Below, in pieces: positions 17,412 through 26,285 of a stretch of DNA of 64,000 bases. The stretch lies in contig PAAY01000035.1 in the NCBI GenBank assembly GCA_002698985.1, forward strand, positions 62,001 to 126,000, read 5' to 3'. Under the pieces are notes generated by a model that saw only the letters and a program-made list of their open reading frames with translations, was not told the DNA's origin and searched no databases. The position numbers and the translations under genes are program-made. This DNA comes from Saprospirales bacterium. Its GTDB lineage: Bacteria; Bacteroidota; Bacteroidia; Chitinophagales; Saprospiraceae. How positions within the stretch are numbered: the stretch's first letter is position 1; every line of letters starts with the position of its first letter.

Positions 17412-18428
17412 TCATTCCTCATCCTTGGTCTCCCAGGATTTAAGTATACGGCGCTGGCTATACGCCCTTCCCACATCCACCCTACCCTGTCTCTGAAAAA
17501 AAGCACGTCCGGCGGCTTCCATGCGGCGGGCCAGGTAGAGCTGTTCGGTCTGACCGGGGGTTGGGATTAGCAGGGCCTGTTTGTTGAGGGCGGCCAGGTC
17601 CATGAGGGTGCTGTAACCACTCCTTCCGACGAAAAAGCGGGAACTGCAGATGGCCCGGTTCAGTTCTTCCGTACCCATGAAAGGGACGATTTGAAGATTG
17701 CCATTCTCCGTCGAGGGCTCTTCAACCCCTGCCCTGCCCTGCACAATAAGCCAGCGGAGACCGGAATTACGGGCCTGGCGGACGAGTTCCGCTTCCAGCC
17801 GGCTGCGCTGGGGCTCCGGCCCGCTCAACACGGCGATGACATCCCGATCCGGGGGCAGATCCATCGGTTTCATGCGGGTGAGTGGGCCGATGAAACGGAC
17901 TTTGCCTTCGAGCTTTCCGGGTTCTGAAAGGCGGCCTGAGAGGTTGCCGGGGCCGGGATGGTCGGGTACCCACAGTTCGTCGAAACGTCTGTAGAACCGG
18001 TCAAGTGCCGCATAGATGCCGGGGCGCAGCAGGACTGGAACGATAGGCCAGACCTGGTGGGTGATGAGCGTGTTCTTCAGCCCTTCAGCCCAACAGCCGT
18101 AGCGGTTGTCGGAGATGATCCACTGGTAGCCGTGCTCCCGCACCAGGCGCTGTACTTGGGCGTGTTCGTGGCGAATGGTTCGGAGGATGCCGGGGAGTTG
18201 CAGCGCCATGTTCCAGACCATGTTTCCCGACGGGTAGCGGATGTTGTAGGCCGGCAGCGGATGGCAGGTGCAGTCAGGAAATTCATTGCGAAGAAAAACA
18301 GCGGCCCCACCGGCAGCGGCCAGGGCCACCTCGTGCCCTTTTTTCCGAAGGGATTGGATGAGCGGCACACAACGGGTGGCGTGCCCCAGGCCCCAATCCA
18401 AAACCGTGAAAAGCACCTTCTTCGGCAA
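17412..18428 (-). CDS. Glycosyltransferase of the MurG/UDP-glycosyltransferase fold
   Basis: A 338-residue protein. The N-terminus VLFTVLDWGLGHATRCVPL is the glycine-rich GT-B opening loop seen in UDP-GlcNAc-type and related transferases, and GRSGYSTLMDLAALNKQALL with IPTPGQTEQLYLARRM near the C-terminus is the nucleotide-sugar binding region typical of MurG-like enzymes. The substrate is unknown. The start is unusual: the first codon giving the complete N-terminus is TTG at 18428, with GTG four codons later as the alternative and no ATG near. It is divergent from the small lipoprotein gene. Confidence 0.85.
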   Translation of the reverse strand: MPKKVLFTVLDWGLGHATRCVPLIQSLRKKGHEVALAAAGGAAVFLRNEFPDCTCHPLPAYNIRYPSGNMVWNMALQLPGILRTIRHEHAQVQRLVREHGYQWIISDNRYGCWAEGLKNTLITHQVWPIVPVLLRPGIYAALDRFYRRFDELWVPDHPGPGNLSGRLSEPGKLEGKVRFIGPLTRMKPMDLPPDRDVIAVLSGPEPQRSRLEAELVRQARNSGLRWLIVQGRAGVEEPSTENGNLQIVPFMGTEELNRAICSSRFFVGRSGYSTLMDLAALNKQALLIPTPGQTEQLYLARRMEAAGRAFFQRQGRVDVGRAYSQRRILKSWETKDEE

Positions 18429-18461
18429 AATAGTAGGTTTGTGCGTTGATTAGGATTGACC

Positions 18462-18490
18462 TTTGTGTCAGGCCACAAATTATATCTTCG
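18462..18490 (+). promoter_or_regulatory. Bacteroidota-type promoter for the 30-residue lipoprotein
   Basis: TTTG at 18462-18465 is followed after 17 bases by TATCTTCG at 18483-18490, a near match to the TTTG / TAnnTTTG pair. The ATG at 18524 lies 33 bases downstream, giving a short leader. Confidence 0.55.
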
Positions 18491-18523
18491 CAGCGCAAGG
18501 ACCGGCAACCCGAATCCGCTACC

Positions 18524-18616
18524 ATGAAAAAAACCAACCACTTCCTGTTAATCGCTACATTGCTGCTCGTCCTGTTCATGACAGCCTGCCGGGCCACGGA
18601 CTGCGGTTGCCCTTAG
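18524..18616 (+). CDS. Tiny predicted lipoprotein (30 residues)
   Basis: Reading from ATG 18524 gives MKKTNHFLLIATLLLV, then LFMTACRATDCGCP and a TAG stop. It is a basic start, a hydrophobic core and the lipobox MTAC, with only eight residues left after the acylated Cys, three of the protein's cysteines being in the last ten residues. Such micro-lipoproteins are common in Bacteroidota but usually missed. It has its own good promoter upstream. Its stop codon overlaps that of the convergent LuxC-like gene, sharing bases 18613-18616. The function is unknown. It is supported by a coherent signal, promoter and stop rather than by homology. Confidence 0.6.
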   Translation: MKKTNHFLLIATLLLVLFMTACRATDCGCP

Positions 18617-19680
18617 TTCAGGCTTTCCATAAAGCGCATCACATCCACCCCGTCGGGGTAGTCGGCCAGCCCGGGTTCCTGTGATTTTCCGAAGGGAACC
18701 AGCCCTGTATCAGGCAGACTCAACTGCTCGCTGTTGCCCACCACACACTGGATCTCTTCACGGGTGGCGGCAATTTTCTCATGCACCTCTTTTTCGGAAT
18801 CGTAATACTCGTAATGCACCATGGCGATGCGGGAAGCCGTTTGCGGATTTTCCTGAAGGATGACACAGCCGTTGTTGTAATAGGGTGTGCGGTTCAGCAT
18901 GACCAGCGCCAGGTTGTAGTCGAAGTTGTTTTTGTACTTGTCGTGGAGCACCAGGTCGCGGTACTCGTGCAGGGTTTCCAGCAGGGCGTTGAAATCGTAG
19001 TCCGTCGGTAAAAACAGCTTGGACACATTGCGGCAGCCGAGGCCAAAAAAGCGGAAGATGTCTTTGCCGAGTTCTTTCAGCTCATCCGCTGTTTCCCGGC
19101 CGGTGAGCACGGCCACAGCGTTGCGGTTGCGGCGGATGATGTGGGGGTATTTGCCGAAGTAAGCCTCGAAATAGCGGGCGGTGTTGTTGCTGCCCGTTGC
19201 TATCACGGCATCGAAACCCTGGAGTTTTTCGACGATCTCAAAATACTGCTCGCTGCCGGGGGCAATTTCTTTCAGCAATTTCAGCAGGTAGGGCAGCAGG
19301 TACTGGTCTTTCTCGGAGAGCTTGATTTGCGCCTTGTGGCCGGCCACGAAGGTGCACACCAGGTCGTGAAAGCCCACCAGGGGGATGTTGCCGGCCATGA
19401 CCATGCCCACCGTTTTGCCCGGCCCTTCGGGGCGGAGGCGGTAGGCAGCTGCCCAGTTTTCCAATTTGTCTTTCTGAAGGAAATGCTGCACGATGGCGCC
19501 CAGTGCCAGCTTTTGATTTTCAATGGTAAACCAGGCATTGTTGTATTGGGTGCGCTGCATGAGGGCCTCCAGAAACTCATCGGGTTGCGAAAGCCGCTCA
19601 CCCAGGCTGACCAGTGCTGCTATTCGTTCGTTTGCGTTCATCGGATTGGTAAAGTGCTTTTTGTGGTTTGTGCGATTCAT
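18613..19680 (-). CDS. LuxC-like acyl-CoA reductase
   Basis: A 355-residue cytoplasmic protein of the acyl-CoA reductase (LuxC) family within the aldehyde dehydrogenase superfamily. VGMVMAGNIPLVGFHDLVC forms part of the nucleotide-binding region, and FRFFGLGCRNVSKLFLP contains the likely catalytic Cys. Other support is ATGSNNTARYFEAYFGK, also typical. The reaction expected is NADPH-dependent reduction of an acyl-CoA or acyl-thioester to the aldehyde. It overlaps the pseudouridine synthase gene upstream by four bases (ATGA), giving translational coupling and supporting the start at 19680; ATG 19641 is an alternative. Its role in Bacteroidota is unclear. Confidence 0.88.
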   Translation of the reverse strand: MNRTNHKKHFTNPMNANERIAALVSLGERLSQPDEFLEALMQRTQYNNAWFTIENQKLALGAIVQHFLQKDKLENWAAAYRLRPEGPGKTVGMVMAGNIPLVGFHDLVCTFVAGHKAQIKLSEKDQYLLPYLLKLLKEIAPGSEQYFEIVEKLQGFDAVIATGSNNTARYFEAYFGKYPHIIRRNRNAVAVLTGRETADELKELGKDIFRFFGLGCRNVSKLFLPTDYDFNALLETLHEYRDLVLHDKYKNNFDYNLALVMLNRTPYYNNGCVILQENPQTASRIAMVHYEYYDSEKEVHEKIAATREEIQCVVGNSEQLSLPDTGLVPFGKSQEPGLADYPDGVDVMRFMESLN

Positions 19681-20756
19681 TCGCTTTCATCGTCGCCTTC
19701 AAGGTTCAATTTCGAGCGGCGGTCGCTCACGTAATTGCGCCAGCGATCGAGGCAATTCCGCATGTCCTCGGGCAGGTCACTTTTGAAAAAGACCTCTTTG
19801 CCGGTGGCCGGATGTATGAAGCCCAGTTCTTTGGCGTGCAGGGCATGGCGAGGCAACACATCGAAACAGTTGTTGACGAACTGCTTGTACTTGCTGAACA
19901 CGGTGCCTTTCACGATTTTGGAACCTCCGTACTTCTCGTCGTTGAACAGCGGGTGCCCCAGGTGCGACATGTGCACCCTGATCTGGTGGGTGCGCCCCGT
20001 TTCCAGTTTCAGTTCTACATGGCTGACGTAATACAGCCGCTCCACCATGCGCCAGTGGGTGCAGGCCCATTTTCCGTAATGGCCTTCTTCGATAACGGCC
20101 ATGCGCTGCCGGTAGCGGGGATGCCGGGCCAGGTAATTGGTGACCGTTCCGGTGTCATCTTCGGGCTCTCCCCAGATGATGGCCTCGTAACGGCGGTGGA
20201 TGCTATGGTCGTAAAATTGTTTGCTGAGCTGAAACATGGCAAACTCCGTCTTGGCCACCACCAGCAGGCCAGAAGTATCCTTGTCGATGCGATGCACCAG
20301 GCCGGGGCGGTTGTTGGGGTTGCCCTCCATCACGGGCAGGTCTTTGAAGTAATAGGAGAGCGCATTGACGAGGGTGCCGCGGTAATTGCCCACACCGGGG
20401 TGCACCACCATGCCTGGCGGCTTGTTGATGACGATGAGGTGTTCATCTTCGTAAACGATGTCGAGGGGGATGTTTTCCGGTACTACGCGACAGGCTTCGT
20501 CATAGGGCTTGGGCATGAGGATCTCCACCTTGTCGGCAGGCCGCACTTTGTAGTTGGCCTTTTCTTCAACGCCGTTGACAGTAACCAGTCCTGCCTTGAT
20601 GGCGTTCTGCACCTTGCTCCGTGTGATCTTGTAAATGCGGTCCGTGATGAACTTATCCAGCCGCATCGGGCCCTGGTTCGGATCCGCAATCAGCAGGTGC
20701 TGTTCGTATAAATCGTCCTTGTAGTAATACGGATGTCCTTTTTTTCTGCCTCTCAT
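19677..20756 (-). CDS. RluA-family 23S/tRNA pseudouridine synthase
   Basis: A 359-residue protein from ATG 20756 (MRGRKKGHPYYYK); the longer open frame reaches 20990 but that part has no homology. An S4 RNA-binding domain comes first (MRLDKFITDRIYKITRSKVQ), then the catalytic domain with LVHRIDKDTSGLLVVAK, in which the conserved Asp is the nucleophile, and ETGRTHQIRVHMSHLGHPL. It isomerises uridine to pseudouridine in rRNA (RluD/RluC type; target not distinguishable). It is the first gene of a pair with the LuxC-like reductase. Confidence 0.93.
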   Translation of the reverse strand: MRGRKKGHPYYYKDDLYEQHLLIADPNQGPMRLDKFITDRIYKITRSKVQNAIKAGLVTVNGVEEKANYKVRPADKVEILMPKPYDEACRVVPENIPLDIVYEDEHLIVINKPPGMVVHPGVGNYRGTLVNALSYYFKDLPVMEGNPNNRPGLVHRIDKDTSGLLVVAKTEFAMFQLSKQFYDHSIHRRYEAIIWGEPEDDTGTVTNYLARHPRYRQRMAVIEEGHYGKWACTHWRMVERLYYVSHVELKLETGRTHQIRVHMSHLGHPLFNDEKYGGSKIVKGTVFSKYKQFVNNCFDVLPRHALHAKELGFIHPATGKEVFFKSDLPEDMRNCLDRWRNYVSDRRSKLNLEGDDESE

Positions 20757-21002
20757 CGTGGTAATCTGGTTGTTTGGCTTGCGGCCACAGTAAACCGCAA
20801 AGTAACTGTTTTTGTACGTTTTAGCGCCCATGAAACAATCCCGGCGGGCTGCTGGTTGCACCATGCCGGCTGCACCTGCTTCAGGATAGTGAACTAATTT
20901 TTCGCCCTGCCGGGCAATCCTGCCAACAGTTGTGTATTTTGCCTCCCCTACCCGGATAAAGCCGCTCGAACAGTAATCATCATCCAACAAAAACCAGCAT
21001 AC

Positions 21003-22199
21003 ATGAGTCAGCTCACCTTCGTTTGTGTTTCATGCGAGTTCAAAGGCGTGGATTTCCTCAAAGCCTGCAAAGCCTGCGGCAACAAGGTTTATCTCATCAC
21101 CACCAAAGACACTGAAACCGACCCCTGGCCCTGGGATTCCATCGATGAGGTCTTTTACATGGATGAAGTGCGCCACGGCCAATGGAACATGGAACATTTC
21201 ATTGCCGGCATGGCCTGGCTGATGCGTACCGAAAAGGTTGACAGGATCGTTGCCCTCGACGATTTCGACGTGGAAGAGGTGGCCGAACTCCGGGAACACT
21301 TCCGCATTCCGGGCATGGGGCAAACGACTGCCCGCCACTTTCGTGACAAACTGGCCATGCGCATGCAGGCCGCTGACAAAGGGCTCGATGTGCCAGCCTT
21401 TACCGCACTGTTCAACGATGCCGAAATCAATGCCTTTGCCGATTCGGTGAAGCCTCCCTACATGGTGAAGCCCCGTTTTGAGGCCGCTGCCAAAGGCATC
21501 AAAAAGGTGCACAGCAAAGACGAGCTCTGGAAAGCCATCAACGACCTGGGTGAAGCCCGGCACATGTACCTGGCAGAAGCCTTCAAGCCCGGCGACATCT
21601 ACCACGTTGACTCCCTGACCTACGAAGGCAAACAGGTGTTCACCCGTGTGTCGCAATACCTTTCCACCCCCTGGGAGGTGGCGCACGGTGGTGGCATTTT
21701 CCGCTCGGTCATTTGCGAAGAAAACGGCCCCGATGACAAAACCCTGCGAAAGTTCAACAGCGAGGTGCTGGAGGCTTTCGGCCTGGCATACAGCGCCTCC
21801 CACACAGAGTTCATCAAATGCCATGAAGACGGCAAATTTTACTTCCTCGAGACTTCTTCCCGCGTCGGGGGTGCCCACCTGGCCGAAATGCTGGAGATTG
21901 CCACCGGCATCAACCTGTGGGCAGAATGGGCCCGACTGGAAGATGCCGTGGCCAAAAAGCAGCCTTACCGTTTGCCGAAGGTGAAGAAAGACTATGCCGG
22001 CATCATCACTTCGCTGGCCCGCCAGCAACACCCCGATTACGGCGTCTTCAACGACCCGGAAGTGGCCTGGACCATGGACAAGGATTACCACGTTTCTGTC
22101 ATTGTGAAATCTCCCAAACGGGAACGGGTGCTGGAACTGCTGGACAAATACGCCCATATCATCAAGGAGCAGTTCCACGCCGTGCTTCCGATGGATTGA
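21003..22199 (+). CDS. ATP-grasp domain protein
   Basis: A 398-residue cytoplasmic protein. It opens with LTFVCVSCEFKGVDFLKAC, similar to the N-terminal Rossmann-like lobe of ATP-grasp ligases. The ATP-grasp core is seen in PGMGQTTARHFRDKLAMRM, MVKPRFEAAAKGIKKVHS and KFYFLETSSRVGGAHLAEML, the last with metal-binding Glu and Arg. Members ligate a carboxylate to an amine, thiol or similar nucleophile with ATP; the substrate here is unknown. It is a single gene starting with ATG 21003, divergent from the pseudouridine synthase. It is followed by a G-rich stretch. Confidence 0.82.
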   Translation: MSQLTFVCVSCEFKGVDFLKACKACGNKVYLITTKDTETDPWPWDSIDEVFYMDEVRHGQWNMEHFIAGMAWLMRTEKVDRIVALDDFDVEEVAELREHFRIPGMGQTTARHFRDKLAMRMQAADKGLDVPAFTALFNDAEINAFADSVKPPYMVKPRFEAAAKGIKKVHSKDELWKAINDLGEARHMYLAEAFKPGDIYHVDSLTYEGKQVFTRVSQYLSTPWEVAHGGGIFRSVICEENGPDDKTLRKFNSEVLEAFGLAYSASHTEFIKCHEDGKFYFLETSSRVGGAHLAEMLEIATGINLWAEWARLEDAVAKKQPYRLPKVKKDYAGIITSLARQQHPDYGVFNDPEVAWTMDKDYHVSVIVKSPKRERVLELLDKYAHIIKEQFHAVLPMD

Positions 22200-22252
22200 G
22201 GGGGAAGGTTTTTGGGAGGTTTTTTGGGGTTTTTGGGAGGTTTTTTTGGGGG
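22200..22252 (+). other. G-tract region with quadruplex potential
   Basis: Immediately after the stop codon the plus strand has five runs of three to five G (22200-22204, 22214-22216, 22226-22229, 22235-22237, 22248-22252) separated by T-rich loops of about 5 to 10 bases. Loops this long make a stable four-stranded fold uncertain. It may be a terminator-like or slippage-prone element. Confidence 0.4.
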
Positions 22253-22347
22253 AGGAACAGTTGGGGCAAGGTTTGGAAACAATCATGGTGACCCAACCAT
22301 TTTTGTGCCTGGCCGTTCACATTCCCAAGCAATCAATTCTGATCACC

Positions 22348-22860
22348 ATGCGGCACTGTTTCCTATTTCTTTTCTTCTCAACCCTCACCACCATGACACA
22401 GGCACAAAGCCCTCATGTTCTGAACCCGGCATTTCACGAAGAACTGTCAAAACTGCTGTCTTTTTCAGTGAAAACCATGGACGTGGACCAATTGAAAGCG
22501 CTGCTGCCTGAGGTGGTGTTGCTGGATGCCCGGGAGCCGAAGGAGTACAAGGTGAGCCACATACCAGGTGCGCTGAACATTGGCTACAACCATCCCGATT
22601 TTACCGTCCTGAACGGCGTGCCCAAAGATGCCACCATCGTGGTTTACTGTTCGGTGGGTTACCGGAGTGAGAAGATCGGAGAGAAGCTGGAGGGCCTGGG
22701 CTTTAAAAATGTTTTCAACCTCTATGGCAGCATCTTCGAATGGGCCAACAGGGGCTATACCCTGCAGAACAGCCAGGGTGAGCCAACCGACAGTTTGCAC
22801 ACGTTTAACGATACATGGTCCAAATGGGTGGACAACCCTGGGGTCAAAAAGACCTGGTGA
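22348..22860 (+). CDS. Secreted rhodanese-domain protein
   Basis: A 170-residue protein from ATG 22348 (MRHCFLFLFFSTLTTMTQAQ, a signal peptide). One rhodanese domain follows: LLDAREPKEYKVSHIPGALN is the conserved opening, and IVVYCSVGYRSEKIGEKL contains the active-site loop with Cys101 (CSVGYRS). It would transfer sulfane sulfur to a thiophilic acceptor in the periplasm, or act as a thiol relay. It is convergent with the TonB receptor (four-base gap between the stops). The physiological substrate is unknown. Confidence 0.88.
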   Translation: MRHCFLFLFFSTLTTMTQAQSPHVLNPAFHEELSKLLSFSVKTMDVDQLKALLPEVVLLDAREPKEYKVSHIPGALNIGYNHPDFTVLNGVPKDATIVVYCSVGYRSEKIGEKLEGLGFKNVFNLYGSIFEWANRGYTLQNSQGEPTDSLHTFNDTWSKWVDNPGVKKTW

Positions 22861-22864
22861 TCAA

Positions 22865-25183
22865 TCACTTCTTACGAATTCTACCCTCGAAAGGCACCGT
22901 CAGTTTCAACACGAAATTTCGGCCCATGTTGAAGATGCCACGCCGGCCCGTGGCCGGATTTTCAGGGGCGTATTTCAGCCGGCTGAGGTGGTACTGGTAG
23001 GCCTTGTCAAAGATGTTTTGGGCGATGAAGGCGAACTTGGCCAGGGTTTTTCCATGAGGGCCGCCGAGGTCAAACCCCAGGCTGCCATTCATGAGCGCAT
23101 AACCGGGGGTGGTGGTTTCAAAGTCGTTGGCACTGAGGATGCGGTGCTGACGGTAAAAATAATCGAGGTTGATCTCCACATAGGAATTCCTGATGGCGGT
23201 ACTTTTCAATGGCAGATCCGCCCTTAGCTCCATCTGGTATTTGGCAGGAGGGATGAAGGGCAGGTGTTCGTTCTCGCTGTTCAGTTGCTTTGCCAGCACA
23301 ACAGAAACGGTGTTTTTGAAGTGCAGCCAGTCGTAAGGGTGCGGGTGGATGTCAATGCTGAATTCACCGCCCCAGAGTTGGGCTTTGCCCTGGGTGAATT
23401 TGAAAGTCGGGAACAACTCACCGTCGGCAACGGAGAGGGAATCGCCGCCATTTACAGAAGCCAGTTTTTCCAGGTAAATGTAGTTGCTGATGCTGTTGAA
23501 GAAGGGGTTGGCGGTCAGGGTGATGTGTTTGAGGTCCAAGTCAAAGCCGGCGTCGATCTCGAAGTTGGTTTCAGCTTCCAGTTCGTCATTGCCCAATTCA
23601 TAGCGGAAGGTGCCTTCGTGCACACCATTGGAAGCCAGCTCGGCCACATTGGGGCTGCGGAAGCCGCGGGCCAGGTTGAGCTTTACGGCCGTTTTTTCCG
23701 AAGGAAACCATCCGAGGCCGATACTACCTGATACATTACCGAAATTCCGGTCCAGGGCCGCAAAGCGGGTTTCACCGTCTTCCACCAGTTCATCGGTTGA
23801 GAAGCTACGGTTGTCATAGCGGATGCCGGCGCTCAGTTCCCATTGCTCCAGGGGATGGCGGGCGTAGGCAAATCCACCCAAATCGTTCACCGAATAGTCG
23901 GGCACCAGGTATTCTTCCCCTTTGTTTTTGCTGTCCTGAACCATGCCGGAGAAGCCATAGGTGAATTCCCAATCTTCGCTCTTCACAATGAAGTGCTTCA
24001 GGTCATAGGTCAGGGTCTTCATGTCAAATACCAATCCTGCAACATCTGGTTCTTCGAACTCCTTGCGGATATTTTGCTGAAAGCCGATGACGGTTTTCAG
24101 GCTCGAATGCCGGAAGATGAAGTTGTTGTTCCAGCCCACTTTGTGGTGGGTGATTTCCTGATAGGGGGCTTCATCGGTTACGAAGCTCCCGTCCGGATTT
24201 CTTTCGCCTTCGGGCAATTGGGGCTGTTGGAAAAAGCTGCTGAAGTGCACATGGGAATAACCCCACTTGCGGTTCACACCCAGCATGCCCGAGGCATTTC
24301 TCTCCTCAAAACCTGAATTGAAAACCTTGCCGTCGTAGGCGTTCTGGTAGTCATCGGCCTTTTTGAGGGTTCCGATCAGGTATCCGTTCCAGCCATTGGC
24401 ATTGGCGGCCAAAAAGCCGGAGACTTCCCGCTGGCTGTTGTTGGTTTGGTAAGCCGTGTTGACCGAGCCGGCAATGGTCCCTTTCATCACGGGGTGTGGC
24501 GACTCGATGTGGATGACCCCGCCCAGGCCGTCGGATCCGTACATCAGGCTGGCCGGACCCCTGAAGATTTCCACACGTTCAACGGCGTTGCCGTCAATTT
24601 CCAGGCCGTGCTCATCGCCCCACTGCTGGCCTTCCTGCCGGATGCCGTCCTGTACCACCAGCACCCGGTTGTAACCAAGCCCCCGGATGATGGGTTTTGA
24701 GATGCCGGGTCCCGTACCGATGGCGCTCACTCCGGCCACTTCCGTCAAGGCATCAACAAGGTTGGTTCCTCCATTCTGAAGCAAAAAGTCCTTTTTCAAC
24801 ACATCGATGGAAACGGGGCTGCGCCTTTTTTCCTGGGATACGCTGAGTCCCGTTACCACCACTTCTCTGGCCTCCAGGTGGGCCTCTTCCAGCACGAAGT
24901 CCATCGTCACGGCACCCTGGATGTCGATGGTTTTCGTGAGGGTGTTGTACCCTACGTAACTCACCTGCACCAGCATTTTTTTTGCCGGAAGGTGTTGCAC
25001 CTCATAATGCCCGTCCAGGTCAGTGGTTGTACCCGTTTTAAGATCCGGGAAGAAAATGTTGGCCCCGATGATGGGCTGCCCTGATTCATCGGTAACGGTT
25101 CCGGAAAGGGAATTTTGGGCGATGATTTTGAGAGAAAAGGAAAAAGCTATGGTAAAGATCAACAAGTACCTGTGGTTCATCAT
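22865..25183 (-). CDS. TonB-dependent outer-membrane receptor with carboxypeptidase-like regulatory domain
   Basis: A 772-residue protein from ATG 25183 (MMNHRYLLIFTIAFSFSLK signal). Residues about 25-110 are a carboxypeptidase-regulatory-like beta domain (LSGTVTDESGQPIIGANIFF, then GHYEVQHLPAKKMLVQVSYV). The plug follows (NGGTNLVDALTEVAGVSAIG, then RGLGYNRVLVVQDGIRQEGQ), and the 22-strand barrel ends in FVLKLTVPFEGRIRKK. It takes up a bulky or scarce ligand through the outer membrane using TonB energy. The plug's end QWGDEHGLEIDGNAVERVEI resembles metal/haem-type receptors more than SusC glycan receptors, and no SusD partner is adjacent, so a metal ligand is plausible (inference); copper genes follow. 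Confidence 0.9.
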   Translation of the reverse strand: MMNHRYLLIFTIAFSFSLKIIAQNSLSGTVTDESGQPIIGANIFFPDLKTGTTTDLDGHYEVQHLPAKKMLVQVSYVGYNTLTKTIDIQGAVTMDFVLEEAHLEAREVVVTGLSVSQEKRRSPVSIDVLKKDFLLQNGGTNLVDALTEVAGVSAIGTGPGISKPIIRGLGYNRVLVVQDGIRQEGQQWGDEHGLEIDGNAVERVEIFRGPASLMYGSDGLGGVIHIESPHPVMKGTIAGSVNTAYQTNNSQREVSGFLAANANGWNGYLIGTLKKADDYQNAYDGKVFNSGFEERNASGMLGVNRKWGYSHVHFSSFFQQPQLPEGERNPDGSFVTDEAPYQEITHHKVGWNNNFIFRHSSLKTVIGFQQNIRKEFEEPDVAGLVFDMKTLTYDLKHFIVKSEDWEFTYGFSGMVQDSKNKGEEYLVPDYSVNDLGGFAYARHPLEQWELSAGIRYDNRSFSTDELVEDGETRFAALDRNFGNVSGSIGLGWFPSEKTAVKLNLARGFRSPNVAELASNGVHEGTFRYELGNDELEAETNFEIDAGFDLDLKHITLTANPFFNSISNYIYLEKLASVNGGDSLSVADGELFPTFKFTQGKAQLWGGEFSIDIHPHPYDWLHFKNTVSVVLAKQLNSENEHLPFIPPAKYQMELRADLPLKSTAIRNSYVEINLDYFYRQHRILSANDFETTTPGYALMNGSLGFDLGGPHGKTLAKFAFIAQNIFDKAYQYHLSRLKYAPENPATGRRGIFNMGRNFVLKLTVPFEGRIRKK

Positions 25184-25220
25184 TTTCGCCGGCAATGGTT
25201 ATGGTTGTGAGAGTTGGCTT

Positions 25221-25228
25221 CAAAAGTA
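25221..25228 (-). promoter_or_regulatory. Candidate -7 element (TACTTTTG) of the TonB receptor gene
   Basis: The minus strand reads TACTTTTG, an exact TAnnTTTG, 37 bases before the ATG at 25183. No TTG at the best -33 spacing was found, so the element is tentative. Confidence 0.4.
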
Positions 25229-25373
25229 TGATTAAGACAACTCTCAGCCGGTTCAAAAGTTTGGAATTGACCAAATGTTGACCATTCGCATGGGAACCTG
25301 CATTTCAAAATGAGCCAATAACCGTTGTTTCGGGAATTTCCCTATTTCTTTGTCCGGCAAAATGCAGGTAGCC

Positions 25374-26276
25374 ATGAAGGCGGTATTAATTTACAACCAG
25401 TTTGCGGGAAGGAGCGGATTAAGAGAATTTCGGAACCAATGTGGGAATTCTCTTCAAACCATTGGCATCGAAGCAGCGCACTTAGACCTTAACCATTTGC
25501 GATTGTCGGAACTTGTGCGCGGGCTGCCATTGGACCAATACCACGCCCTCCTCATTGCCGGAGGCGACGGCACCATTTACGAAGCTGTGAACGGCTACCT
25601 GGCCAACCCCTCTGAAAAGAAACCGCCCATCGGTGTCATTCCCGTCGGAACGGGCAACTCCTTTGCCCGGGACCTGGGCCTGGAAAGCGGCAACTGGCAA
25701 CAAGCCATCCGGGTCATTGCCGAAGGAAAAAGCAAAATGGTGGATCTGGGACGTTTTGAGGAAAACGGAAGCAGCCGGCATTTCGCCAACATCCTGGGGA
25801 TGGGCTTTGTGGCCGATGTAACCAAAAGAGCCGCAGGCCTGAAATGGATGGGAAACTTTGCCTATACCGCTGCAACAATCCAAAGAATGATGAGCAACCG
25901 GCCTGTGGCGGCAACCCTCCGCCTCGACGGGCAAACACTCGAGCGGGAGTGCACTTTTATCACTGTGTCAAACACCCGCTACACTTCCAATTTTCTCATC
26001 GCTCCGCAAGCCCGTTTTGACGACGGAAAGCTGGACCTGCTCATCCTCAAACACATGCGGCGCAGGGACTTGCTGCGCAACTTTCCCAAAGTGCTGAACG
26101 GAAGCCACCTGGAGCTGCCGGAAGTGGAAGTATTCAGAATTTCAGAAGCGGAGATCATTACCCATCCAGAGGTCGATCTCGCTCCGGATGGGGAATGCAC
26201 CGGCAGCACACCACTGAAGGTATCCTGTGTGCACCGGGCAGTGCCCTTCTTTTACAATGCAATGGCTGAATTTTGA
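25374..26276 (+). CDS. Diacylglycerol/sphingosine kinase-family lipid kinase
   Basis: A 300-residue cytoplasmic protein from ATG 25374 (MKAVLIYNQFAGRSG); ATG 25362 is an alternative start. GGDGTIYEAVNGYL (Gly63-Thr67) is the nucleotide-binding GGDGT motif of the DAGK catalytic domain, with PIGVIPVGTGNSFARDLGL following. The C-terminal half is the typical beta-sandwich of YegS/DgkB-like enzymes. It phosphorylates a lipid hydroxyl, probably diacylglycerol for phospholipid recycling, but the substrate is not certain. It is divergent from the TonB receptor and convergent with the HMA chaperone gene. Confidence 0.88.
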   Translation: MKAVLIYNQFAGRSGLREFRNQCGNSLQTIGIEAAHLDLNHLRLSELVRGLPLDQYHALLIAGGDGTIYEAVNGYLANPSEKKPPIGVIPVGTGNSFARDLGLESGNWQQAIRVIAEGKSKMVDLGRFEENGSSRHFANILGMGFVADVTKRAAGLKWMGNFAYTAATIQRMMSNRPVAATLRLDGQTLERECTFITVSNTRYTSNFLIAPQARFDDGKLDLLILKHMRRRDLLRNFPKVLNGSHLELPEVEVFRISEAEIITHPEVDLAPDGECTGSTPLKVSCVHRAVPFFYNAMAEF

Positions 26277-26285
26277 GAGCCTGAT

